Part shown: piece by piece, positions 8,380-15,665 of the stretch
How positions within the stretch are numbered: the stretch's first letter is position 1
How the letters are laid out: each line of letters begins with the position of its first letter
Program-made: the position numbers and the translations under genes
Notes under the pieces: model-generated
Told to the model about the DNA's origin: nothing
Databases searched by the model: none
The model's input: the letters and a program-made list of their open reading frames with translations, nothing else
From: Bradyrhizobium murdochi
GTDB lineage: Bacteria > Pseudomonadota > Alphaproteobacteria > Rhizobiales > Xanthobacteraceae
NCBI RefSeq assembly: GCF_000472965.1
Contig: NZ_AXAU01000033.1
Span: 1-45,076, forward strand
DNA: 45,076 bases
Direction: 5' to 3'

Positions 8380-8766
8380 TCATTCGGAAGGCCAATTATC
8401 CCGGATCCAGCGGGCCAGGCTTTCTTCGCTGACCTCGCCTGCGGCGAGGGACAGGATGATGGCGGTGGCGTGCGCCGGATCGGGCGCAAAGGGTATGTCG
8501 TTGACGCGCAAGAAGACCATCATGGCGTGGAACGCGATTCGCTTGTTGCCATCCACAAACGCGTGGTTACGGGCGAGACCGAACGCATAGGCTGCAGCAA
8601 GTGCAGCCATGTCCGTCTGCCCGTAACTCCACTGGTTGACCGGCCGCAATACCGCCGACTCGAGAAGACCCCGATCTCGAATGCCTTCCGGTCCCCCGAA
8701 TATCGCGAGTTGCTCGGCATGCATGTCGATAACTTCATCGACGTCGAGCCAGACTGGCTCACTCAT
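8380..8766 (-). CDS. doc: Doc/Fic-type toxin of a type II toxin-antitoxin pair
   Basis: A 128-residue death-on-curing protein. The Fic/Doc core motif is seen as HAFVDGNKRIAFHAM (about residues 67-81), matching HxFx(D/N)GNKR with the catalytic His and the phosphate-binding loop. The N-terminal VIDMHAEQLAIFGGPEGIRD and the middle GLLESAVLRPVNQW are typical of Doc. Doc phosphorylates elongation factor Tu and stops translation until neutralised. The start ATG overlaps the antitoxin stop by four bases (ATGA), giving translational coupling with the antitoxin made first. Confidence 0.92.
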   Translation of the reverse strand: MSEPVWLDVDEVIDMHAEQLAIFGGPEGIRDRGLLESAVLRPVNQWSYGQTDMAALAAAYAFGLARNHAFVDGNKRIAFHAMMVFLRVNDIPFAPDPAHATAIILSLAAGEVSEESLARWIRDNWPSE

Positions 8767-9044
8767 TTTGCAAGCGCGGCGAACGTATCGCGATACTCGT
8801 GCATGACCTTGCGCGCGATTTCCATGGTCCGCGCGTGCTTGGGGTTGAATGGCGAAAGCCGCAGACTGCCATCGGGTTGTTCGACCGGATAGAACTTGTC
8901 GCCCTCCTTGAGATTGAGCCGGGCAAGAAGCTCTTTCGGCAGGATCACACCGACCGAGTTGCCGATCTTCCGGATTTGAAGGGCGGTGTCCTCGAGTTTG
9001 TATTCGCGAGACGCCTCTTCCATTCCGCGGGGGGTTTTGTTCAT
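8763..9044 (-). CDS. AbrB/MazE-family antitoxin of the Doc pair
   Basis: A 93-residue protein with a SpoVT-AbrB/MazE swapped-hairpin DNA-binding domain, seen as LQIRKIGNSVGVILPKELLA (about residues 22-41) then RLNLKEGDKFYPVEQ. The C-terminal tail (NPKHARTMEIARKVMHEYRD) is the likely toxin-binding helix. The start at 9044 is supported by GGAG eight bases upstream. The tight palindrome at 9056-9074 lies directly before the gene, consistent with autorepression by the antitoxin or the complex. Confidence 0.9.
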   Translation of the reverse strand: MNKTPRGMEEASREYKLEDTALQIRKIGNSVGVILPKELLARLNLKEGDKFYPVEQPDGSLRLSPFNPKHARTMEIARKVMHEYRDTFAALAK

Positions 9045-9055
9045 GGCACAGCTCC

Positions 9056-9074
9056 GTTATACAATGTGTATAAC
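9056..9074 (-). promoter_or_regulatory. Operator/-10 palindrome of the toxin-antitoxin operon
   Basis: A perfect 7-bp inverted repeat GTTATAC-N5-GTATAAC sits 11 bases before the antitoxin start. It is strikingly AT-rich against the local sequence and contains TATAC/TATAAC strings that could act as the -10 element. Repressor binding here would therefore block the promoter. The role is inferred from position and symmetry. Confidence 0.65.
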
Positions 9075-9153
9075 ACGCCGTCGCGGTCCGTTCAACAAAT
9101 GTTTTACGGCTGGCTCTTATGAGCCGCCCGATCCCGGAAAGCGAGCCCGCCCC

Positions 9154-9741
9154 TTAGCCGATCACGAAATCGAAACGCCCCGCGAGCCAGCCGGCGTTCT
9201 TGGCCGTACGCATCAGCAATTCTTTGCGAAACAGGCCGTCGGTGCGGTTCAGCGATTCGCCGGGGAAATAGAGCTGCGTGGTCAGCACGCGGCCGCCGCG
9301 CGGCTGCACCTTCACGTGGATATGGCGTGTACGGCCGACATAGGCGCCAGGCACGATGCTGCGCAGCCGGTAGCGCCCTTCCGCATCGGAAAACTGATGG
9401 CCGCGCAGGCGAAAACCGGAATTGTCATAGCGGCCCTTGTCGTCGGCCTGCCAGAAATCCAGCAGGGCCCCGGCGACCGGCTTGCAGGCGCGGGTAAGAA
9501 CGAAGCCGACCAGTTCGATCGGCTGTCCCGCCATGCCTTCTTCAATCAGCTCGACGCGCTCGGGCGAAGAGGGCTTGAAGAACGGCCCTTCGGTCTGCGC
9601 CACCGTTGCGGCGTCGCCGTCATGGCATTCGGGGGTGGGGGCTAGCGGGGCCTCCGCAATGCTGGCGTCAATCGTGAGCAGCGAACCGGCGGCGAAGACG
9701 CCCGCTCCAAGTACCGCGCGCCGTGTCGGGGTGTCGATCAT
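9154..9741 (-). CDS. Exported intradiol dioxygenase-like protein
   Basis: A 195-residue protein related to the protocatechuate 3,4-dioxygenase/catechol 1,2-dioxygenase family. It has a Tat-like signal (TRRAVLGAGVFAAGSLLTID, residues 6-25). The family core follows: QTEGPFFKPSSPERVELIEE, DFWQADDKGRYDN (first Tyr ligand), GRYRLRSIVPGAYVGRTRHI (second Tyr and first His) and RHIHVKVQ (His-x-His). These give the two Tyr and two His residues that bind non-haem Fe(III). Export is unusual for classic ring-cleavage enzymes but common in this lipoprotein/Tat subgroup, whose substrate is unknown. The start at 9741 has AGGGGAG six bases upstream. Confidence 0.82.
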   Translation of the reverse strand: MIDTPTRRAVLGAGVFAAGSLLTIDASIAEAPLAPTPECHDGDAATVAQTEGPFFKPSSPERVELIEEGMAGQPIELVGFVLTRACKPVAGALLDFWQADDKGRYDNSGFRLRGHQFSDAEGRYRLRSIVPGAYVGRTRHIHVKVQPRGGRVLTTQLYFPGESLNRTDGLFRKELLMRTAKNAGWLAGRFDFVIG

Positions 9742-9841
9742 GGGGCACTCCCCTCTTGTCGCCCCTATCATGTAGGGTGACAGCGGCGGAAATTGTATCC
9801 GCGCCCATCACAATTCCGTTTCGTGCCCGGGGCCGAACCCG

Positions 9842-11704
9842 TCAGCCCATCGCTTCCAGCTCGTCGATCATGCCTGCGATGACCGACAGCCCGCCGTCCC
9901 AGAATTTGGGATCCCTGGCATCGAGCCCGAACGGCTTGAGCAGCTCGGAATAATGCTTGGTGCCGCCGGCCGCGAGCATGGCGAGATAGCGCTCGGCGAA
10001 ACCCTCGGTCGCGTTTTCGTAGACGGCGTAAAGCGAGTTCACCAGGCAATCGCCGAACGCATAGGCGTAGACGTAGAACGGCGAATGGATGAAGTGCGGA
10101 ATGTACATCCAGAAATTCTCGTAGCCCGGACGGATGTCGATGGCCGGCCCGAGGCTTTCACCCTGCACGCTGAGCCAGATCTGGCCGACGCGCTCGGCGG
10201 TCAGTTCGCCGTTCTTGCGCTCGGTGTGCACGGCGCGCTCGAACGAATAGAACGCGATCTGCCGCACCACGGTGTTGATCATGTCCTCGACCTTGCCGGC
10301 CAGCAGCGCCTGGCGCTGCTTGGCGTTTTTGGTCTGCGACAATAGCCGTTTGAAGGTCAGCATTTCGCCGAACACGCTTGCCGTCTCCGCAAGCGTCAGC
10401 GGCGTCGGCGCCATCAGCGCGCCGTTCTTCGCGGCCAGCACCTGGTGCACGCCATGGCCGAGCTCATGCGCCAGCGTCATCACGTCGCGCGGCTTGCCCT
10501 GGTAATTCATCAGCACATAGGGATGCGCCGAGGGCGTGGTCGGGTGCGAGAACGCGCCCGGCACCTTGCCCGGCCGCACCGGCGCATCGATCCAGCGGTC
10601 GGTGAAGAAACGTTCCGCGATATCAGCCATCTCGGCGGAGAAGCCGCGATAGGCCGTCAGCACCATCTTCTGCGCCTCGGGCCAGGCGATCGTGCCGGCG
10701 GCCGCGAACGGCAGCGGCGCGTTGCGGTCCCAATGCGCCAGCTTCTTCTTTTTGAACCAGCCGGCTTTCAGATTGTAGTAGCGGTGCGACAGCCGCGGAT
10801 AGGCCGCGCGAACCGAGCCGACCAGCGCATCGACGACCTCGCGTTCGACGCGGTTATTCAGGTGGCGCGAATCCGCGACGTCCTGGAAGCCACGCCAGCG
10901 ATCGGAAATTTCCTTGTCCTTGGCGAGCGTGTTGGTGACGAGGGCAAAGGTCCGCTCATTCTCCTTGAACGTTTTCGCCAGCGCCTGCGCGGCGGCCTTG
11001 CGCTTTTCCGGCGCACGGTCCTGCAGCAGATTGAGCGTCGGCTCGATCGCGAGCTCCTTGGTCCCGACCTTGAAGCGCAGACCGGAGATGGTCTGGTCGA
11101 ACAGCCGGTTCCAGGCAGCGTAGCCGCTCTGCGATTTCTCGTGAAACAACTGCTCGACGCGATCTTCGAGCTGATATGGCTTGTCCTTGCGCAGATCCTC
11201 TATCCACGGCCGGTAATGCGCGAGCTCGGGCGTTTGCATCGCGCGCTCGATCACGGCGTCTTCGATGCGGTTAAGTTCGAGCGCGAAGAACAAGAGATGC
11301 AGCGAGGCCGCCGTCAGCCGCTCGGAGACGTCGCCGTAGAATTTGGAAATCACGGGATCGACGCTGTCGCCGGCATGAACGAGGCCTGCATAGGAGCCGA
11401 GCCGGCCGGCCAAATCGTCAATCGCCTCGTAGCGCCTGACCGCCTCCGCTAGCCAAAGACCGCCCTCGTCGCGGGCAACGCCTTCCGCCAGCTTGCCCTT
11501 GTAGTCCGTTTCAAACTCGACGCAGTCGGTATCCATCTTCTGCAGATCGCGTGCGATTTCAGGCGCGTCGATGCCGGAATAAAGATCGGCGAGATTCCAT
11601 TCCGGCAATTTGCCGGTTTTGGGTTTGGCTGCGCTCGCCTTGCTGCCCTTGACGGGCTTACGGGACGTCTTGACGGCTCGGGAGGTCGCAGATTTTGCGC
11701 GCAT
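9842..11704 (-). CDS. pepF: M3-family oligoendopeptidase F
   Basis: A 620-residue zinc metallopeptidase of the PepF/M3B family. The active-site motif is TLAHELGHGVHQVLA (HExxH), with the third zinc ligand in TLAETASVFGEMLTF. Before it lie the family segments PGKVPGAFSHPTTPSAHPYV and MNYQGKPRDVMTL. The first 30 residues are Lys/Ser/Thr-rich and look disordered rather than like a signal peptide, so the enzyme is cytoplasmic. It cuts peptides of roughly 7-17 residues during peptide recycling. It lies on the same strand as the XRE/unknown pair upstream, 42 bp after it. Confidence 0.93.
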   Translation of the reverse strand: MRAKSATSRAVKTSRKPVKGSKASAAKPKTGKLPEWNLADLYSGIDAPEIARDLQKMDTDCVEFETDYKGKLAEGVARDEGGLWLAEAVRRYEAIDDLAGRLGSYAGLVHAGDSVDPVISKFYGDVSERLTAASLHLLFFALELNRIEDAVIERAMQTPELAHYRPWIEDLRKDKPYQLEDRVEQLFHEKSQSGYAAWNRLFDQTISGLRFKVGTKELAIEPTLNLLQDRAPEKRKAAAQALAKTFKENERTFALVTNTLAKDKEISDRWRGFQDVADSRHLNNRVEREVVDALVGSVRAAYPRLSHRYYNLKAGWFKKKKLAHWDRNAPLPFAAAGTIAWPEAQKMVLTAYRGFSAEMADIAERFFTDRWIDAPVRPGKVPGAFSHPTTPSAHPYVLMNYQGKPRDVMTLAHELGHGVHQVLAAKNGALMAPTPLTLAETASVFGEMLTFKRLLSQTKNAKQRQALLAGKVEDMINTVVRQIAFYSFERAVHTERKNGELTAERVGQIWLSVQGESLGPAIDIRPGYENFWMYIPHFIHSPFYVYAYAFGDCLVNSLYAVYENATEGFAERYLAMLAAGGTKHYSELLKPFGLDARDPKFWDGGLSVIAGMIDELEAMG

Positions 11705-11746
11705 GACACTTTCAAAATTGCGAGGTGATCAGGAAATTGGGTGAGA

Positions 11747-12190
11747 TCAGGCAAAAGCCGAAAGCTGCGGCGCCAATTGGACAAGCAGTTCCTCGCTTTC
11801 GGCGAGCATCGGCTCGACCTTTTCGTTCATCACGCTACGGACCGCGCACCACAACACAATCACGCGTACCATGAGCCACGACGTGCTCGGGACTGCCGCC
11901 CGCGCGTGCAGCGCGACGAGGTCGAGATTTCGGTGCTCGAACAGCAGCCGCCCCAATCCATCCTCGAGGATGTAACGTCCGCCGATTCGCGACACGCACA
12001 ACTCGCAAGCCTGATCCGGAAGCGGTCCCAGCAGGTAGAACTGGGCATCGCGCTTCTCCGTCATGCCGGTTTCCCATTCGCGTCCGGTGCTCGGCGCAAG
12101 CGCTGCATTCAGAGCTGTGAGAATGGTGCTGAGTTCTCGCTCGCTCCACTCGCCGGCGTCCTGTTTGCGCTCGAACGCGACCACGCTCAT
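11747..12190 (-). CDS. Unrecognised protein coupled to an XRE regulator
   Basis: A 147-residue protein with no recognised family. It is soluble, with a middle part containing two cysteines (DQACELCVSRIGGRYILEDG), a segment LLFEHRNLDLVALHARA, and an amphipathic C-terminus (MNEKVEPMLAESEELLVQLA). Its ATG overlaps the stop of the XRE regulator gene by four bases (ATGA), so the two are made together. Possible roles are a partner, sensor or antidote for the regulator; nothing in the sequence settles which. Confidence 0.7.
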   Translation of the reverse strand: MSVVAFERKQDAGEWSERELSTILTALNAALAPSTGREWETGMTEKRDAQFYLLGPLPDQACELCVSRIGGRYILEDGLGRLLFEHRNLDLVALHARAAVPSTSWLMVRVIVLWCAVRSVMNEKVEPMLAESEELLVQLAPQLSAFA

Positions 12191-12519
12191 GTGCTTTCCG
12201 CTCCGAACAGCAGCCGGTGCAATTCCGGCTCGTAGTACCTTAACAGATGCCTAGCGAAGACGGCCGGTTCAAGACCCAATTCGCCGGCCCAAGCTCCCAT
12301 AATTTCAGTTGGAACTCGACTGAATCCGTTCTCGACCTGAGAGATGAACGTGTAATATTTCAGGCCTAGGCGAGCAGCGAGATCCGCCTGCGACAATTCG
12401 GCATCCGCCCTTCGCTGCTTCAGCCAATCCCCGGCCAGTTTCCGCAGCTGCTTGGCGTCCGGCGCAGCCTTAGCCGGCTGACGTTCAGCGGAACCGTCTT
12501 GATGTTTTACTCGTTTCAT
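12187..12519 (-). CDS. XRE-family helix-turn-helix regulator
   Basis: A 110-residue regulator. The HTH lies at about residues 32-88: WLKQRRADAELSQADLAARL followed by GLKYYTFISQVENGFSRVP, the standard five-helix Cro/C1 pattern with the recognition helix at YTFISQVENG. The N-terminal 25 residues are charged and probably flexible; the C-terminal YYEPELHRLLFG may mediate dimerisation. It is first in a two-gene unit with the 147-residue protein and is divergent from the membrane protein at 12558. Confidence 0.85.
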   Translation of the reverse strand: MKRVKHQDGSAERQPAKAAPDAKQLRKLAGDWLKQRRADAELSQADLAARLGLKYYTFISQVENGFSRVPTEIMGAWAGELGLEPAVFARHLLRYYEPELHRLLFGAEST

Positions 12520-12557
12520 GATTACTAAACTATCTGGAATGAATGACCGGGTAGGTA

Positions 12558-12938
12558 ATGTTCCCTACCACATCTCAGCTCGCGAATAAGAATCCGATGG
12601 CCTTCTTGGACCGCAGTCAGATTGTTGAAACGACCGCCCGCACCCCTGCGGCTCGCGGCAAGGAGTTGTTCGCCGGCATCCTGCTCGTGGCGCTGATTGC
12701 GACCGCGGGAATTCGGAACGTGGTGCCGGCGGAGGCGCTGGCGCCCGCGATCGTCACCCTACTCTTTGGCGTCGCCGCATTGACGGCCGGCTTCGCGCTG
12801 CTCTGCCGGCGCGACCGATTCCGCATCATGTGGTTCGACCTCGCCGGAAGCCTGACGTTCATCGGCGTCGTCCTGTCCGTTCTGATCGAACCGGATCAAC
12901 TCGTCGAGCTCTTCGCCCTTTCCGACCAACCTGAATAA
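12558..12938 (+). CDS. Small membrane protein of unknown function
   Basis: A 126-residue protein with three predicted membrane helices: ELFAGILLVALIATAGI (about 36-52), APAIVTLLFGVAALTAGFAL (about 62-82) and MWFDLAGSLTFIGVVLSVLI (about 90-109). The tail LIEPDQLVELFALSDQPE is acidic. A second ATG at 12597 (MAFLDRSQIVE) is an equally plausible start. A short inverted repeat GGTAGG...CCTACC at 12550-12569 overlaps the first ATG and might be bound by the divergent XRE regulator. No family is recognised. Confidence 0.6.
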   Translation: MFPTTSQLANKNPMAFLDRSQIVETTARTPAARGKELFAGILLVALIATAGIRNVVPAEALAPAIVTLLFGVAALTAGFALLCRRDRFRIMWFDLAGSLTFIGVVLSVLIEPDQLVELFALSDQPE

Positions 12939-13059
12939 CGGAAGCAGTTTTTCGCAGCCTGACTGCGCCCTTTTACATGTGTTCGTCCAAGCCCGGGCCC
13001 CTCTGGCAGTTCACCGCGAACTGCGATGTCGGATTGGACACTTCAACGGAGTGGCCCAA

Positions 13060-13704
13060 ATGCTGGAACTAATCTCCTCGCAACACCTGACAGCGCTTTT
13101 CCAGGTCATCATGATCGACCTGGTGCTCGCCGGCGATAATGCGATCGTCATCGGACTTGCGGCCGCGGGTCTTCCTGAGGGCCAGCGCAGGAAGGCGATT
13201 GTGATCGGCATATTGGCCGCCACCGCCCTGCGCATCGGCTTCGCCTCCGTAACGGTCCAGTTGCTACAAATCATTGGACTTCTGCTCGCCGGCGGCGTTC
13301 TGCTGCTTTGGGTGTGCTGGAAGATGTGGCGCGAGTTGCGTACATCGCATCACGATGAACCGAAATTGCAGAGTCTCTCAGCCGCAAGCACGATCGATGC
13401 GTCCGCCCCTGAACGTCATCGAAAAACGCTTGGCCAGGCCGTCTGGCAGATCACGCTCGCCGACGTCTCGATGTCGCTCGATAACGTGCTCGCCGTCGCG
13501 GGCGCAGCGCGCGAACATCCGATGATTCTGGTTTTCGGGTTGGCGCTCTCCATCGCGCTGATGGGGCTTGCCGCTAACTTCATCGCGCGCCTGCTGGAGA
13601 AGCAGCGCTGGATCGCCTATGTCGGCCTCGCCATCATACTCTATGTGGCTCTCGACATGTGCTATCGCGGCGCGCTCGAAGTGTGGCCACACCTTAACGT
13701 CTGA
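13060..13704 (+). CDS. TerC/YjbE-family integral membrane protein
   Basis: A 214-residue membrane protein with about seven helices. It has the duplicated acidic motif of the family: IDLVLAGDNAIVIGLAAAGL near the N-terminus and LADVSMSLDNVLAVAGAARE in the second half, linked by a charged loop (WREL...PERHRKTLGQAV). TerC-family proteins are metal-ion exporters (Mn2+ or others); substrate is not defined here. The start at 13060 has CGGAG nearby upstream; the earlier in-frame start at 12979 would add a hydrophilic stretch unlike the family. Confidence 0.85.
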   Translation: MLELISSQHLTALFQVIMIDLVLAGDNAIVIGLAAAGLPEGQRRKAIVIGILAATALRIGFASVTVQLLQIIGLLLAGGVLLLWVCWKMWRELRTSHHDEPKLQSLSAASTIDASAPERHRKTLGQAVWQITLADVSMSLDNVLAVAGAAREHPMILVFGLALSIALMGLAANFIARLLEKQRWIAYVGLAIILYVALDMCYRGALEVWPHLNV

Positions 13705-13733
13705 CCGCTTCTCAACAACGCCGTTTTCAACGT

Positions 13734-13748
13734 TTAAGAGAACGTTAA
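13734..13748 (+). promoter_or_regulatory. CtrA-type box TTAA-N7-TTAA upstream of the sigma-54 regulator
   Basis: The sequence TTAAGAGAACGTTAA is a perfect match to the alphaproteobacterial CtrA consensus TTAA-N7-TTAA, 57 bp before the response regulator start. In GC-rich DNA such a match is rare by chance. CtrA is the master cell-cycle regulator of alphaproteobacteria. Binding is inferred. Confidence 0.6.
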
Positions 13749-13805
13749 TCGGCATCGGCGAAATTGCCCCGATTCGGTACAATACAGTAGCGTGCGGGGA
13801 GAGCC

Positions 13806-15305
13806 ATGGCTGCCACCATTTTGATTGCCGACGACGACGCCGTACAGCGCCGTTTGGTTGAAAACATGGTGCAGAAGTGCGGCTATGAGCCCCTGGTCGT
13901 CGACAGCGGCGATGCGGCCGTGGCCTTGCTGACGGCTCCGGATGCGCAAGCGATCGACGCGGTCGTGCTCGACCTCGTAATGCCCGGCCTCGACGGACTC
14001 GGCGTGCTCGCAAAAATGCGTGAGGCAGGCCTGACCATACCCGTCATCGTGCAGACCGCGCATGGCGGCATCGACAACGTGGTTTCGGCGATGCGCGCCG
14101 GCGCGCAGGATTTCGTGGTCAAGCCGGTCGGCTTCGAACGGTTGCAGGTGTCGCTGCGCAACGCGCTCAACACCTCAGCGCTCAAGGGCGAATTGCAGCG
14201 CATCCGTCACAGCCGCGAGGGACGGCTGACCTTTGCCGACATCATCACGCGCAGCGAAACCATGGCAGCCGTGCTGCGCACCGCGCAGAAGGCGGCAGCT
14301 TCCAGCATTCCGGTGCTGATCGAAGGCGAATCCGGCGTGGGCAAGGAATTGTTCGCCCGCGCCATTCACGGTTCCGGCGAACGCAAGGCAAAACCCTTCG
14401 TCGCGGTCAATTGCGGTGCCATTCCCGACAATCTCGTGGAGTCGATCCTGTTCGGCCATGAGAAGGGCGCCTTCACCGGCGCCACCGAACGGCACATGGG
14501 CAAGTTCGTCGAAGCTTCCGGCGGCACGCTGTTTCTCGACGAGGTCGGCGAGCTCCCGCTCGCGGCGCAAGTAAAGCTTTTGCGCGCGCTACAGGAAGGA
14601 ACCGTCGAGGCGGTCGGAGGCCGCAAGCCGGTGAAGGTCGACGTCCGCATCATTTCCGCGACCAACCGCAAGCTGCTTGATCTCGTGAAGAGCGGCGCGT
14701 TCCGCGAGGACCTGTTCTACCGGCTGCACGTGCTGCCGCTGACCATTCCGCCGCTGCGGATGCGGCGCGAAGACATCCCGCATCTGTTGCGGCATTTCCT
14801 GGCGCGCTTTGCCGCCGAGGAGAACCGCACCATCACCGGCATCAGCGGCGAGGCCGTGGCCCATCTCGCGCAGCTCGATTGGCCCGGCAACATCCGCCAA
14901 CTCGAAAACACGGTGTACCGCGCCGTCGTCATGAGCGAGAGCGATCAGCTCGGCCTGTCTGATTTCCCGCAAGTCCTCGGCCAGGGCGTACCGGACGGCC
15001 AGCTAACGCACAGCGAGCCGCTGGTCGTCGCGCCATCGACGGCGCCTGCCATGGTATCGGGTAGCGAAATACCAATTGCCCCGCTCGCCACTGCCGGCAA
15101 CCTTTCGATGCTGACCGCCACCGGCGAGGTGCGGCCGCTCGAAGACATGGAAAACGAGATCATCCGTTTCGCGATCTCGCATTATCGCGGCCAGATGTCG
15201 GAAGTCGCGCGCCGGCTCAAGATCGGCCGTTCCACGCTCTACCGTAAGCTCGATGAAGCCGCCGCCAGCGATCCGGCCGAAGGCGGCGCACAGGACGCCG
15301 GTTGA
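13806..15305 (+). CDS. Sigma-54-dependent response regulator (NtrC/DctD type)
   Basis: A 499-residue three-domain activator. The receiver domain (about 1-125) has the phosphoacceptor in AVVLDLVMPGLDG and VKPVG near its end. The AAA+ central domain (about 145-380) has Walker A GESGVGKELFA, the sigma-54-contact loop GAFTGAT, Walker B GGTLFLDEVGELPL and the R-finger region FREDLFYRLHVLPL. A variable linker precedes a Fis-type HTH (FAISHYRGQMSEVARRLKIG then RSTLYRKL). It activates RpoN promoters when phosphorylated; no histidine kinase is adjacent. GGGGAGAG precedes the ATG. A CtrA box upstream recalls the CtrA-controlled sigma-54 regulators TacA and FlbD of Caulobacter, but orthology is not shown. 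Confidence 0.93.
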   Translation: MAATILIADDDAVQRRLVENMVQKCGYEPLVVDSGDAAVALLTAPDAQAIDAVVLDLVMPGLDGLGVLAKMREAGLTIPVIVQTAHGGIDNVVSAMRAGAQDFVVKPVGFERLQVSLRNALNTSALKGELQRIRHSREGRLTFADIITRSETMAAVLRTAQKAAASSIPVLIEGESGVGKELFARAIHGSGERKAKPFVAVNCGAIPDNLVESILFGHEKGAFTGATERHMGKFVEASGGTLFLDEVGELPLAAQVKLLRALQEGTVEAVGGRKPVKVDVRIISATNRKLLDLVKSGAFREDLFYRLHVLPLTIPPLRMRREDIPHLLRHFLARFAAEENRTITGISGEAVAHLAQLDWPGNIRQLENTVYRAVVMSESDQLGLSDFPQVLGQGVPDGQLTHSEPLVVAPSTAPAMVSGSEIPIAPLATAGNLSMLTATGEVRPLEDMENEIIRFAISHYRGQMSEVARRLKIGRSTLYRKLDEAAASDPAEGGAQDAG

Positions 15306-15665
15306 GACGCGAGCAACGGGCGCTTACGCGATTACGGCGCCCGCGTGGCAAAGATCGTGGCAAACCAAGGACGTCGGTCGTTCGGAAGCTTTTGAACCGT
15401 GGCTTGGCGGTGACAGACAAATGACGGGTCGCGTGGCAAAACCGCGTGACCCGAATGCAAACGGGTAGTTTGAGGTCAGTTTGTCGTGAGTGGTCCCGCA
15501 TGGCGCTGGCTGCATGAAAGGGGCACATGTATCGTCTGCGTTTGAATCGTGGCGTGCAGGCGTACGACAGAGAAACCGACCGAAGCCGGCGCTTTCCCGC
15601 GCAAGCTATGAACCATTCCAACGACTGTTCCAAGCCGGGGCAGTTTCGCCCAAGGGGGTGTGACG
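15306..15665. other. 360-bp intergenic region before the L,D-transpeptidase gene
   Basis: No convincing gene is visible. It holds an imperfect palindrome around 15424-15453 (GGGTCGCG...CGCGTGACCC) and an AAGGGGG ribosome binding site just before the ATG at 15666. A promoter could not be fixed by eye. Confidence 0.5.

Noticed and set aside
12939..13059. yybP-ykoY manganese riboswitch before the TerC-like gene
   Set aside because: The conserved aptamer blocks of that class were looked for in the 121-bp leader and not seen.
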